Counted from the first letter of the stretch, positions 49,057 to 58,603 are shown. The stretch: 64,000 nucleotides of DNA from Streptomyces goshikiensis (GCF_014650555.1 NZ_BMVE01000012.1:62001-126000); one strand, 5' to 3'. A program made the numbers and translations. Notes: generated by a model from the letters alone, not told the origin.

Positions 49057-50550
49057 GTAGTCGCGGTAGTCGGGCTGGCTCTGCACGTTGAGCCGGTCCA
49101 TCCACACCCGCTTGGCGCTCTCGGTGCGCCAGTCGTCGAGCCTCAGCACGTCGAGGCCCTTGACGATGTCGTTCGAGTAGATGTGCCCGTTGTAGTAGTA
49201 GGCCGACCAGGAACCGCCGAGTCCGAGGACGTCGGTGGTCAGCGGGCCGCGCTCGAAGTAGCCGATCTCCTTCGGCTTGTCGGAGTCGGTGAAGTCCCAG
49301 ACCGAGACGCCGCCCTGGTACCAGGCCTGGACCATGATGTCGCGGCCGCCGCCGACGGGGATCAGCGAGCCGTTGTGGGCCACGCAGTTCTCGGTGTCGG
49401 CCTGGTGGCGCGGGATCTTGAAGTAGCTGCGGAAGACGAGCTTGCGGTGGTCGCCGCGGCCGGTGATGTCGTAGATGCCGTCGGCGCCCCGGTTCGGTCC
49501 GGTGGCCTCGTTGCAGGTGGCACCGCCACCGCCGCCGAGCTCGTCGGTGAAGACGACCTTGTTCGCGCGCTCGTTGAAGGTGGCCGAGTGCCAGAACGAG
49601 AAGTTCACGTTGTCCTGGACCCGGTCGATGACCCTCGGCTGCTCGGGCTCGCTGATGTCGAAGAGGATGCCGTCGCCCATGCAGGCGCCGGCGGCCAGGT
49701 CCTTGGACGGCAGCACGGTGATGTCGTGGCAGCCGGTGGTCTTGGAGACGCCCGGGTTGACCGGCCCGCCCGGGTTGCCGCCGTCGGGGAAGAGGACCGG
49801 GAAGGCGACGACCGCGGCCTGCGTCGGGGCCTTCTTCGGGACCTTCACGACCGAGATGCCGTCGTGCGGGGGCTGGCAGTCGGGGAAGGCCTCGCTCGGG
49901 GAGTACGAGGAGACGTAGAGGTAGATGTCGCGGTTGCCCGGCACCAGCGTGTGGGTGTGGGAACCGCAGGCGGTCTCGACGGACTTGATGTACTTGGGGT
50001 TCTTCTTGTCCTTGATGTCGAAGATCTTGATGCCCTCCCACGAGGACTTCTCCGTGGCGGGCTGCGAGACGCTGTTGCAGGAGTCGTCGCTGCGGGAGGA
50101 GTCGGTGGAGAGGAAGAGCAGGTCCCCGGAGACGGAGATGTCGTTCTGGCCGCCGGGGCAGAGCACCCGGCTCACCGTCTTCGGTGCCTTCGGGTCGTCT
50201 ATGTCGTAGATCGTGAAGCCGTCGTAGCTGCCCGCGTAGGCGTACCGGCCCTGGAAGGCCAGGTCGGAGTTGATGCCGTCGGGGTTGGCGCTGGGGATGT
50301 TGGCCAGGGGCTTGATGTTCCGGCTGTGGACGATCTCGTCCTTGCCGGGGATCTCGCCGGGACCGATGTCCCGGCCCTGGGCGATGCCGGAGCCGAGTCC
50401 CGGCGGGGAGCCGGCTCCGGGGGTTAAGTCGCCCGGGTCGGGGGTGGCGGCCGCGGGTCCTGCCGCCAGGAGCGTGGCGAGGAGTCCGGCCGCCGCGACG
50501 GCCACCCCCAGACTCCTGTTCCGCACTCTGGTGGTGTGCAACGAGGTCAC
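49051..50550 (-). CDS. secreted LVIVD-repeat protein
   Basis: 499 residues. A signal peptide (residues 1-36, hydrophobic GVAVAAAGLLATLLAAGPAAA) precedes a propeller-like chain of LVIVD-type repeats: YAYAGSYDGFTIYDIDDPKAPK, EGIKIFDIKDKKNPKYIKS, GGVSVWDFTDSDKPKEIGYF. Several paired cysteines (CSN-like, CHDITV, ENCVAHNGS) suggest an extracellular disulfide-stabilised protein. Function is unknown. The GTG at 50550 has GGGAGG about 5 nt upstream. It is divergent from the DUF305 lipoprotein, with a GGTTCCG/CGGAACC repeat between. Confidence 0.85.
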   Translation of the reverse strand: MTSLHTTRVRNRSLGVAVAAAGLLATLLAAGPAAATPDPGDLTPGAGSPPGLGSGIAQGRDIGPGEIPGKDEIVHSRNIKPLANIPSANPDGINSDLAFQGRYAYAGSYDGFTIYDIDDPKAPKTVSRVLCPGGQNDISVSGDLLFLSTDSSRSDDSCNSVSQPATEKSSWEGIKIFDIKDKKNPKYIKSVETACGSHTHTLVPGNRDIYLYVSSYSPSEAFPDCQPPHDGISVVKVPKKAPTQAAVVAFPVLFPDGGNPGGPVNPGVSKTTGCHDITVLPSKDLAAGACMGDGILFDISEPEQPRVIDRVQDNVNFSFWHSATFNERANKVVFTDELGGGGGATCNEATGPNRGADGIYDITGRGDHRKLVFRSYFKIPRHQADTENCVAHNGSLIPVGGGRDIMVQAWYQGGVSVWDFTDSDKPKEIGYFERGPLTTDVLGLGGSWSAYYYNGHIYSNDIVKGLDVLRLDDWRTESAKRVWMDRLNVQSQPDYRDYR

Positions 50551-50575
50551 TGTGCCCTCCCATGGGAGTCCGATC

Positions 50576-50602
50576 GGTTCCGTTCTTGGTGGGACCGGAA
50601 CC
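50576..50602. promoter_or_regulatory. inverted repeat between LVIVD and DUF305 genes
   Basis: GGTTCCG (50576-50582) and CGGAACC (50596-50602) are inverted 13 bp apart in the 78-bp divergent region. On the plus strand GGAACC followed 16 nt later by TC resembles an ECF-sigma promoter. Alternatively TATCTT (50616-50621) places transcription start on the ATG at 50629. The two genes probably respond to one regulator. Confidence 0.4.
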
Positions 50603-50628
50603 AGGACCCCGGCAGTATCTTCCTTTCC

Positions 50629-51333
50629 ATGGACATGGCAAAAGGGTTACTTCGCGGATTAGCCGGAGCGGCCGTGGTCTCGGCGACCCTGCTCGCGCTC
50701 GCCGGATGCCAGGACGACGACGGGAAGACCGGGGCGAACGGGGCCAAAGACGGCCGGAATCCGGTGATCGCACCCGGCAAGCCGGGCGAGCGGGCCCGTA
50801 CGCTCTCGCCCGAACAAGCCGCGCGGGAACGGCCCGATGACACCCCCAACGCGGCCGACCAGACCTACGTACGGGGCATGATCGAGCACCACCGCCAGGC
50901 CCTCACCATGAGCGCGCTCGCGCCGGACCGGGCGTCGGCGGAGGCCGTCAAGGGGCTCGCGGAGCGGATCGCGGCCGCGCAGAAGCCCGAGATCGGGGCG
51001 ATGGAGAGATGGCTGGCGCGCTACCCGGCGCCGGGCGGGGCGGGCGGGTCCGGCAGTACCGGGGGCTCCGGCGGTACCGGGGGCACGGGCGGGCACGACC
51101 ACGGCGCGATGCCGGGCATGGCCACCGAGCAGCAGCTCAAGGAGCTCGCCGATGCCAGGGGGACCGACTTCGACCGGCTCTTCCTCAAGCTGATGACCGC
51201 CCACCACGAGGGCGCCCTGAAGATGGCCGGCCAGGCCCTGGCCGGCGGGAACAACGTGGCGGTCGAGGAGATGGCGACCGAGGTGGTGGCCACCCAGACC
51301 GCGGAGATCCACCGGATGCGCGCGCTGGGCTGA
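50629..51333 (+). CDS. DUF305 lipoprotein with His/Met-rich motif
   Basis: 234 residues. A lipoprotein signal (AAVVSATLLALAGC, lipobox LAGC) anchors it outside the membrane. Two DUF305 four-helix halves follow, each with the family pair of histidines (MIEHHRQALTMS and MTAHHEGALKMA). Between them a Gly-rich linker carries GHDHGAMPGM, a composition seen in extracytoplasmic copper-binding proteins. DUF305 proteins are frequently linked to copper. The ATG at 50629 (MDMAKGLL) has no Shine-Dalgarno and may be leaderless. Confidence 0.88.
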   Translation: MDMAKGLLRGLAGAAVVSATLLALAGCQDDDGKTGANGAKDGRNPVIAPGKPGERARTLSPEQAARERPDDTPNAADQTYVRGMIEHHRQALTMSALAPDRASAEAVKGLAERIAAAQKPEIGAMERWLARYPAPGGAGGSGSTGGSGGTGGTGGHDHGAMPGMATEQQLKELADARGTDFDRLFLKLMTAHHEGALKMAGQALAGGNNVAVEEMATEVVATQTAEIHRMRALG

Positions 51334-51385
51334 CGCCCCCGGGCGCCGGTGGCATGCTGGGAGCACCTGCGGGAGGAGCTCCGCC

Positions 51386-52744
51386 GTGCTTCGTGTCGCC
51401 GTCGTCGGTTCGGGCCCCAGCGGGGTCTATGCCGCGCAGACCCTGACGCAGCAGCGCGAGGTGCCGGGGGTGCGGGTCGACGTACTGGACCGGCTGCCGG
51501 CACCGTACGGGCTCGTGCGGTACGGGGTGGCCCCCGACCACGAGAAGATCAAGTCGCTCCAGGGCAGCCTGCGCACGGTCCTGGAGGACGAGCGGATCCG
51601 CTTCCTCGGCAACGTCGAGGTCGGCGGGGAACTCCTGCCCACCGCGCGGCTGCTGGAGCTCTACCACGCGGTGGTGTACTGCGTCGGGGCGGCGCGGGAC
51701 CGGCTGCTCGGGATCCCCGGCGAGGACCGGGCCGGGGTCCACTCCGCGACGGCGTTCGTGTCCTGGTACAGCGGCCACCCGGACACGGACCCCGGCGCCT
51801 TCGACCTGACCGGGGTGCGTTCGGCGGTCGTGATCGGGGCGGGGAACGTCGCGGTGGACGTGACGCGGATGCTCGCGCGGGGCGCGGCGGAACTCGCCCC
51901 CACCGACATGCCGCAGGCGGCGCTGGGGGCGCTGGGCGCCAGCGGGGTGCGCGAGCTGCACATGGTGGCGCGCAGGGGGCCCTCCCAGGGCAAGTTCACC
52001 ACCAAGGAGCTGCGCGAGCTGGGCACGCTGCCGGGCGTCGGCATCCGCGTGGAGGAGACGGAACTGGCCCTGGACCCGGCGTACGCGGACCCGGGCGCGG
52101 CCCTGCCCGCCGTGAACCGGCGCAATGTGGAGGCCCTGCGGGGCTGGGCCGCGAGCCCGCCGGCCGAGGCCGACCGGCGCATCCGTCTGCGGTTCTTCCT
52201 GCGCCCGGTGGAGGTGCTGGGCGGCCCGGACGGCGGGGTCAGCGGGGTGCGCTTCGAGCGGACGGCTCCGGACGAGCGGGGCGCGGTGACGGGCACGGGC
52301 GGGTACGAGGACATCCCGGCGGAGCTGGTGCTGCGCTCGGTGGGCTACCAGGGCGTGCCGCTGCCCGGCCTGCCGTTCGACCCGGTGACGGCGACGGTCC
52401 CGCACGCGGCGGGCCGGGTGCTGCGCGAGGGCCGCGCCTCGGTCGGCGAGTACGTGGCGGGCTGGATCAAACGCGGCCCGACCGGGGTGATCGGCACCAA
52501 CCGCCCGTGCGCGAAGGAGACGGCGTCCTCGCTGCTCCAGGACGCGGGCGTACTGGCCCGCCGCGACCTGCCCGAGGACCCGCTGCCCGCCCTGCGCGCG
52601 GCGGGCCTGCACCCGGTGGAATGGCCGGGCTGGCTGGCGATCGAGTCGGCCGAGGCCGCCCTGGGCCGCTCCCTGGGCCGCCGCTCGGTCAAGATCCCCG
52701 ACTGGCCGGGCCTCCTCACCGCCGCCCACCCCACCCCGCCCTGA
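51386..52744 (+). CDS. FprA-like ferredoxin-NADP+ reductase
   Basis: 452 residues. FAD motif VAVVGSGPSGVYAAQTL (residues 4-20), then RLPAPYGLVRYGVAPDHEKIKSL, the NADP motif SAVVIGAGNVAVDVTRML, FTTKELREL and GYVAGWIKRGPTG-like VAGWIKRGPTGVIGTNR. This is the adrenodoxin-reductase/FprA family, which passes electrons from NADPH to ferredoxins serving cytochromes P450. The GTG at 51386 has GGAGGAG upstream. No P450 or ferredoxin gene is adjacent. Confidence 0.92.
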   Translation: MLRVAVVGSGPSGVYAAQTLTQQREVPGVRVDVLDRLPAPYGLVRYGVAPDHEKIKSLQGSLRTVLEDERIRFLGNVEVGGELLPTARLLELYHAVVYCVGAARDRLLGIPGEDRAGVHSATAFVSWYSGHPDTDPGAFDLTGVRSAVVIGAGNVAVDVTRMLARGAAELAPTDMPQAALGALGASGVRELHMVARRGPSQGKFTTKELRELGTLPGVGIRVEETELALDPAYADPGAALPAVNRRNVEALRGWAASPPAEADRRIRLRFFLRPVEVLGGPDGGVSGVRFERTAPDERGAVTGTGGYEDIPAELVLRSVGYQGVPLPGLPFDPVTATVPHAAGRVLREGRASVGEYVAGWIKRGPTGVIGTNRPCAKETASSLLQDAGVLARRDLPEDPLPALRAAGLHPVEWPGWLAIESAEAALGRSLGRRSVKIPDWPGLLTAAHPTPP

Positions 52745-52862
52745 CCGCCGTCACGCGCGTTGGGCAGTCGGTGGGTGGCTTGCCAGTTGGGGTCGTTACC
52801 GGGTCAGCCACATGGGCCGCCACACCGCTCTCATGAGCCGAAGCACATCCCTCAGTGGAATG

Positions 52863-52899
52863 CCGAGAGGCCGGGCTCAGGGAGAGCGCGGCCTCTCGG
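52863..52899. terminator. hairpin between convergent reductase and immunity genes
   Basis: CCGAGAGGCCG / CGGCCTCTCGG, a perfect 11-bp stem with a 15-nt loop, 118 bp after the FprA-like stop and 15 bp from the end of the convergent small gene. Confidence 0.65.
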
Positions 52900-52914
52900 G
52901 TGGTGACGTGGCGC

Positions 52915-53232
52915 CTACCAGTAGGTACGCGTGATCTTGTCAGGCAGTCGCCCCTGCCGCTCCCCTTCCTGGAAGATCGCTGATGCCGCGATCAGGAAAG
53001 CACGGCGGAGTTTCGGGTCCGGGTCGGGATTTTCCACATTCCCGACGTTTTTATCGAGGAGCATGTCGCCGATGGCGATTCCCTCCAGCGTGCAGGGGCG
53101 AGCGATCGACCCCTCAGGGTCGATCATGATGTTCCCGGTGACACCTTCTGCGGTTTCCCAGGCGTAGACGGATCCCGCTCCGAGAGAAAGGACCTTCCTA
53201 CACGTCAGTGATGCTGTCACAGGGATTTCCAC
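52915..53232 (-). CDS. putative immunity protein for the RHS toxin
   Basis: 105 residues from GTG 53232. It starts MEIPVTASLTCRKVLSLGAG and ends with a helical KLRRAFLIAASAIFQEGERQG. No known domain is recognised. Two lines of this gene that I counted are 58% and 63% GC, clearly below the surrounding DNA. It starts 25 bp after the RHS toxin stop on the same strand, the standard place for the cognate immunity gene of a polymorphic toxin. It has no signal peptide, so it would protect in the cytoplasm. Function is inferred from position only. Confidence 0.65.
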   Translation of the reverse strand: MEIPVTASLTCRKVLSLGAGSVYAWETAEGVTGNIMIDPEGSIARPCTLEGIAIGDMLLDKNVGNVENPDPDPKLRRAFLIAASAIFQEGERQGRLPDKITRTYW

Positions 53233-53257
53233 CAGTTCGCTCGCGCCAGGGATTTGA

Positions 53258-56200
53258 TCACCGGAATCCTATACCGTCCGCCGCGGGCGCATGCTCGTCC
53301 CAGGTGTGGCCGGCGTCCAGGGTCGCCTGATGGGCGCGGCGATAGTTCTGGTCGCCGTGCTGACGCATCCAGTTCGACTCGTACAGTTCATGCGCGAGCA
53401 GATCGAAATCACTGGGATGCGGATTTCCGTTCTGGAGGCGTTCCCAGGCCCTGGCGATACGCGGATTGGCGTCGAATCGCAGCATTCCCGCGTCGAGCTG
53501 ATGCGATTCGATGTACAGGTGGTTGTAGATCTGATTGATGTCGGCCGCGGAATAGCCGTGCGACGCCGCGGTCTGCGCCACCCGGTCGAGCTGGGCGTCC
53601 GCGCGGATCGCGTCATAGGCGTGGTCCGCCCATTCCAGCTCGAAGTCCATCTCGCTGCGCGGCCGCCGGAAGGATGAACCGCCGGACTGCAGCTCCCGCT
53701 CCGTGGCCATCGCGGTCCGCCGCCACCCGGTCAGCCCGCCGACTCCGGTGAGAACCAACTGCTGGGCCAGTTCGTCGGCGGTCTCCGCGTACAGATCGGC
53801 GAGCGCGTCGCAGCCCTGCTGCCGGAGCATGTACTCGGCACGGTAGAGCCGGTAGGCGGGGCGGACGGGGAGGTACTTGTCGACGAACGCGCCCGCGCCG
53901 CCGTTCTCACCGGTGAACGCGTCCTCCAAGTCCCCGAGGAACACGAAGGGTGACTTGGCGACGTCGACGAAGGCGTCGCCGAAGATACCGAGGGCTTCGC
54001 CGAGGCTGTCGACCCGGTCGTTGTTCGGGTCGTCGGGGGTCAGACCGCTGGGGTCGGTGAGCACGCTGGGCACGTTGTCGGCGTAGGCGTATGCGGAGAC
54101 GTGCGGCGTCGACAGGTCCCGGGCGGCCGGATCGGACCGCGTGAAGCGACCGGTGGCGGTGTCGTACTGGCGGGCGTGCAGGTCGAGATGGCCGGTGGTG
54201 GTCTCGTAGCGGGCGCCGGTGTACGACGGAGTGCTCGCGGGCGCGCCGCTGGTGGTGGTGTTCAGGACGCGGGTGCCGAACGAGTCGTAGGCCCAGCGCT
54301 GGTGGAGGGTGCCGGTGCTGCCCGTGACGTCGACCGGGGAGCCCTGGGTGTCGTGGTGGTAGTAGAAAAGCGCCCCGGCGCCGGTCTTGGTGGCGGTGGG
54401 CTGGCCGAGCGGGTCGTAGCGGTAGGACTGCTTCACCGCCCAGGCGCTGTCGTACTCGGTGGCCAGGATCGGTAGCGGCGCGTTGGGGTCCCACTGGGTG
54501 CGGTTGGTGACCGCGCCGTCCTTGAGGGTAGTGACCTGGTTGCCGCTGGCGTCGTGGTCGTAGCTGTAGTTGCTGCCGCCGACGGTGGCTGCGGAGATCT
54601 GTCCGGCCAGGTCGTAGGTGTAGGTGTCGGCGCCGGCCTCGGTCCGGTTGCCCTCGGCGTCGTGGGCGTAGGCGGTGGTCGTGGTGCCGGTGGTGGTCGA
54701 GGTGAGCTGGTCGGCCGCGTCGTAGGCGTAGCTGGTCGAGGCGGTGCCCAGGGTGGAGGTCAGCCGGTTGCCGACCTTGTCGTAGGTGTAGGACGTGGTG
54801 CGGCCGGCGGCGCAGCCGGTGACCCAGGGCTGCGGCGCGCAGCCGGAGGTGAGCCGGTTGGCCGCGTCATAGGTGAGGTCGTAGCCGCCGGTGCCGACGC
54901 CGGCCCGGGTGACGTCGACGCGCGAGGGCAGACCCGCCGCGGACAGTGTCAGCGCCGTCTTCGTGACCGTAGCGCCCGCCTTGGTGGCGGTCACCGCGGT
55001 GACCCGGCCCGCCCGGTCGTATGTGCGTTCCTCGGTCTCGGTGTTGGGTAGGGCCGACGTGCGCAGGTTGCCCGCCGGGTCCCAGGTGTACGTGGTGGTC
55101 TTGCCGTCGGCCGCCATCGTCCCGGTGCGGCCGTCGGCGTCGTACGTGTACGTGATCGTGTTGCCGTCGGAGTACTTGCGGGTGAGCATCTGCCCGGCGG
55201 CGTCATAGGTGTAGGCGAAGCCACGCGTCTTGGTGAGATTGCCGACCGCGTCGTAGACGAAGTCCTCGGAGATCTTGGAGTTCGCGCGGGCCGTCAACTG
55301 CCCGGCGTCGTCGTAGCCGAAGGTCGCGTCGGGGGTGGCGTCCGAGTAGTCGATCTTGGTGAGCAGACCGCGCGGGTCGTACGTGTGCGTGGTGGTGCCA
55401 CGGGGCGTGGCTTTCCCGGTGACGTTGCCCTCGGCGTCGTACGCGTAGGTCGTCTTCCGTCCCAGCGGGTCCGTGACCGAAGTGAGGCGGTGTACCGCGT
55501 CGTAGCCGTATGCGGTGACGTGGCCGTTGGCGTCGGTGCGCTCGGTGAGGTTGCCGAGCTTGTCGTGACGGTAGGCGGTGACCGCGCCGTCGGGGGCGGT
55601 GACCTTGGTCAGCTGGTCCAGGTCGTCGTAGCCGTAGGAGGTGGTGCGCCCATCAGCGTCCTTGCGTCCGACGACCTTGCCGAGGGCGTCGTAGGCGGTG
55701 GTGGTCACGCCGCCGAGCGGGTCGGTGACCTTGGTGGGGTTGCCCGCCGGGTCGTAGCCATACGTTGTCGTGTACTGGGCGGGGTCGGCGCCGGTGCCGT
55801 TGCCGCGCGGATCGACCGCGGTGGCTCGGCGGCCGTCGCCGTCGTAGGTCCAGCTCGACTTGTGACCGAGCGGGGAGGTACGGCTGAGCAGGTTGCCGTC
55901 GGTGTCGTAGGCGTAGGTCGTGGTCTTGCTCAGTTGGTCGGTGCTGCTGCTGAGGCGGCTGTTCTTGTCGTAGACGGCGGTGGTCGTCTTGCCCGCGGCG
56001 TCGGTGGTCTTGGTGACGTTGTTGTTGGCGTCGTAGGTGTAGCCGGTGGAGTGGCCCAGCGGGTCGGTGGCCACGAGCGGCCGGTTGATCGCGTCGTAGG
56101 TCGTCTTCGTTTTCGCGCCGGTGGGACCGGTGGTCTCGGTGAGGTTGCCGGCCGCGTCGTACACGTAGGACGTGGTGTAGGCGGCCGGGTTGGCGCCTGA

Positions 56201-58603
56201 GACGTTACCGCGCGGCGAGACGCTGCTGAGCAGCCGTCCGACCTTGTCGTACATGTAGGTGGTTCGGCCGTCGGCCGCATCGGTCTCGGAAGCGAGCCGT
56301 CCGCTCGCGTCGTATGTGCGGGTGAGGGACTTGCCCGCCTGGTCGGTGGTCCGGGTCAGGTTCCCCGCGTCGTCGTAGCCGAGCGTGGCGGTGTCGCCCG
56401 CAGGATTGCGCACCGATGTCAGCTGCTCGGCGCCGTTGTACTCGTAGGTCGTCGTACGGCCCAGGGCGTCCGTGGCCGAGCTCAGCAGACCACGGCCGTC
56501 GTAGGTGTACTTCGTGGTGTACGCGGCCGGGTCGGCACCGGAGACGTTCCCGCGCGGGTCCGTCCTGGTCAGGACGCGGCCCGCCTTGTCGTACGTGAAC
56601 GTCGCCTTCTCGCCCAGCGGCGTGGTGACCGACGTCCGGTTGCCAGCGGCGTCGTACCCGTATGTGGTGACCTTGCCGCGCGGGCTCGTCATGGTCTCCA
56701 GCGAGCCGAGCGCGGTGTACGTGTAGACGGTCTTGCCACCCGTCGGGTCCGTCGCCGACGTCAGCCGGTTCGCGGTGTACGCGTACGTCGTCTTGTTGCC
56801 GCGGCCGTCGGTGTGGCTGGTGAGGTTGCCCGCGGTGTCATAGCCCCAGCTCTCCTTGTAGCCGAGCGCGGCCGGTGCGGTGCGGGTGAGCATCCGGCCC
56901 GCGGTGTCGTACGTCATGGCCGTGGTGTTGCCGCGCTGGTCGGTGATGGCGGCGGGGCGCAGTTGACGGTCGTAGTCGTAGGTGATGCTCTTGCCATACG
57001 GGTCGATCGTCTTCATCAGGACGTTGCTGGCGTAGACGTCGGTCCATACGCCGCCGTCGGGCGCGGTGGTGTGCGACTCGCTCTTGCCGTCCCAGGTGAA
57101 CGTGGTGGTCTTGCCGTTCTGGTCGGTCTGGGACTTGATGCGACCCGTGCTGTCGTAGGCGTTGCTGACCTTGCCGGCCGCCGGGTCGGTGTAGGACGAC
57201 AGCCGCTTGTTCGTGTCGTACGTATACGAGGACGTCCTGCCGGCCGGGTCGGCGACCGAGGTCAGCAGACCGTCGGTGTAGCCGTACGAGACCGACGTGC
57301 CGTCCGGCAGGCTCACCTTGGACAGGAGTCCGTCGGCACCGGGTGTGACGGAAGTGGTGCGGCCGGCGGCGTCCTTGACGGAGGCGAGCTTGCCGGACGC
57401 GTACGTCAGGCTCAGGCCCTTGCCCGCGGCGCCGACCACAGAGGTCAGCAGACCTGCGCTGTCGAAGGTCCGCACGGTGTGGTCCGGCGTGGTGACCGTG
57501 TACGTATTCGTCCCCTTGACCAGCTTGGCCGTCGTGCCCGCCGGGGCGGTGTATGTGCCGTCGCTCGCCTGCGTGAACACGAACGACGCCCCGTCTCCCG
57601 TCCGGTACGTCGCCTTCCCCGTCGCAAGGGTCAGCCGCGCGTCGAACGGCGTCGCCCAGCCGCGCCCCAGCAGACCGGTGGCGGTCGAGTCCGACCGATA
57701 GGTGCGCTCCAGGGTCAGCGGTACACCGGGGCCCGTCAGAGCGGCGTCGGTGAGTTGCTCGTAGAACATGCCGGTCGCCGTGTTGACCGGGTCGGCGCGG
57801 TGGGCCTGGGCGTAGCAGGTGCAGATGCCTGCCGCCGCGCCGGGGATGCCGGGCGTGTAGAACGCCTCCACCAGCGGCGAGGTGGTGCCACCCGGGCTTG
57901 AGCCGTCGGCGTTGTTCAGGAAGACCCAGGCGTGGTACTTCTTGCCGTCCGCCAGGATTCCGCCCAGTTCACTGCCAGCCCACCAGAAGCACTGGTCGGT
58001 GGGGTATGAATTGCTCGACCACCAGTCGTAGCACCAGGCACCGGTGTCCGGGGTGTCCCCGCTGGGGTCGTCGGTGGACTTCTTGATCTCCTGCTGGACG
58101 ACGGGGGAGCCCGCCTCGTCCATGACGTACAGCCACATCCCGGTGTACATCGATCCCCGCTGCGGCAGCTTCACCTGTCCGCCGATGGACAGCATGCCGG
58201 GGTACGCGGTCGCCCAGGCCGACACCGAAACCGGGTTCCCCGGCGCGGCGGCGAGGCGCTGCGCGGCCGCGCCCGTCTCGACGGCGGGGCCACGCTTGAT
58301 GCGCTCCGTGTCCGGCCGACCGTGAGGCGTGCCCTTGGCTTTCAGCTCCGGCGCGTTCATGTAGCCCCGCATGGGCGACAGTTCGTGCCGGTCCTTCGCG
58401 ACCTGTTTGCGGCGCTCGGCCAGCGTCATCGCCCTGGGTGGATCGGGCAGGTCCTTGGCCGTGCGGGCCTTGACCTGGGCGACGCCCGCTGCGGCGCCGC
58501 CCGGCCGGTCCCGGGGAGCAGCCCAGGACGGGGCGGCAGCCGGTATCGCAAGGAGCATGAAGGCCAGGAAGGCCGTGCCGAGTCTTCGCGCTTGTGTGCG
58601 CAT
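53258..58603 (-). CDS. secreted RHS-repeat polymorphic toxin with HELYE tip
   Basis: 1,781 residues. Signal peptide (1-29, hydrophobic GTAFLAFMLLAIPAAAPSWA); an extracellular N-terminal region; a DUF6531-type opening at 271-330 (DPVNTATGMFYEQLTDAALT); then dozens of YD repeats (for example AGRTTSVTPGADG, TYDAAGNLT) that should form the RHS cocoon; and an RHS core from about 1420 (DTQGSPVDVTGSTGTLHQRW, RQYDTATGRFTRSDP) ending at DPSGLT near 1520. The last 260 residues are the variable toxin part. They include NQIYNHLYIESHQLDAGMLRF and DFDLLAHELYESNWMRQHGD (HELYE at 1738-1742), an HExxE-like arrangement of unknown activity. A candidate immunity gene follows. Confidence 0.9.
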   Translation of the reverse strand: MRTQARRLGTAFLAFMLLAIPAAAPSWAAPRDRPGGAAAGVAQVKARTAKDLPDPPRAMTLAERRKQVAKDRHELSPMRGYMNAPELKAKGTPHGRPDTERIKRGPAVETGAAAQRLAAAPGNPVSVSAWATAYPGMLSIGGQVKLPQRGSMYTGMWLYVMDEAGSPVVQQEIKKSTDDPSGDTPDTGAWCYDWWSSNSYPTDQCFWWAGSELGGILADGKKYHAWVFLNNADGSSPGGTTSPLVEAFYTPGIPGAAAGICTCYAQAHRADPVNTATGMFYEQLTDAALTGPGVPLTLERTYRSDSTATGLLGRGWATPFDARLTLATGKATYRTGDGASFVFTQASDGTYTAPAGTTAKLVKGTNTYTVTTPDHTVRTFDSAGLLTSVVGAAGKGLSLTYASGKLASVKDAAGRTTSVTPGADGLLSKVSLPDGTSVSYGYTDGLLTSVADPAGRTSSYTYDTNKRLSSYTDPAAGKVSNAYDSTGRIKSQTDQNGKTTTFTWDGKSESHTTAPDGGVWTDVYASNVLMKTIDPYGKSITYDYDRQLRPAAITDQRGNTTAMTYDTAGRMLTRTAPAALGYKESWGYDTAGNLTSHTDGRGNKTTYAYTANRLTSATDPTGGKTVYTYTALGSLETMTSPRGKVTTYGYDAAGNRTSVTTPLGEKATFTYDKAGRVLTRTDPRGNVSGADPAAYTTKYTYDGRGLLSSATDALGRTTTYEYNGAEQLTSVRNPAGDTATLGYDDAGNLTRTTDQAGKSLTRTYDASGRLASETDAADGRTTYMYDKVGRLLSSVSPRGNVSGANPAAYTTSYVYDAAGNLTETTGPTGAKTKTTYDAINRPLVATDPLGHSTGYTYDANNNVTKTTDAAGKTTTAVYDKNSRLSSSTDQLSKTTTYAYDTDGNLLSRTSPLGHKSSWTYDGDGRRATAVDPRGNGTGADPAQYTTTYGYDPAGNPTKVTDPLGGVTTTAYDALGKVVGRKDADGRTTSYGYDDLDQLTKVTAPDGAVTAYRHDKLGNLTERTDANGHVTAYGYDAVHRLTSVTDPLGRKTTYAYDAEGNVTGKATPRGTTTHTYDPRGLLTKIDYSDATPDATFGYDDAGQLTARANSKISEDFVYDAVGNLTKTRGFAYTYDAAGQMLTRKYSDGNTITYTYDADGRTGTMAADGKTTTYTWDPAGNLRTSALPNTETEERTYDRAGRVTAVTATKAGATVTKTALTLSAAGLPSRVDVTRAGVGTGGYDLTYDAANRLTSGCAPQPWVTGCAAGRTTSYTYDKVGNRLTSTLGTASTSYAYDAADQLTSTTTGTTTTAYAHDAEGNRTEAGADTYTYDLAGQISAATVGGSNYSYDHDASGNQVTTLKDGAVTNRTQWDPNAPLPILATEYDSAWAVKQSYRYDPLGQPTATKTGAGALFYYHHDTQGSPVDVTGSTGTLHQRWAYDSFGTRVLNTTTSGAPASTPSYTGARYETTTGHLDLHARQYDTATGRFTRSDPAARDLSTPHVSAYAYADNVPSVLTDPSGLTPDDPNNDRVDSLGEALGIFGDAFVDVAKSPFVFLGDLEDAFTGENGGAGAFVDKYLPVRPAYRLYRAEYMLRQQGCDALADLYAETADELAQQLVLTGVGGLTGWRRTAMATERELQSGGSSFRRPRSEMDFELEWADHAYDAIRADAQLDRVAQTAASHGYSAADINQIYNHLYIESHQLDAGMLRFDANPRIARAWERLQNGNPHPSDFDLLAHELYESNWMRQHGDQNYRRAHQATLDAGHTWDEHAPAADGIGFR

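Noticed and set aside
54400..57400. Repeated GTCGTAGGTGTA-like words suggestive of a tandem repeat or CRISPR array
   Set aside because: They encode the YD repeats of the RHS toxin on the other strand; spacing is irregular and in frame.
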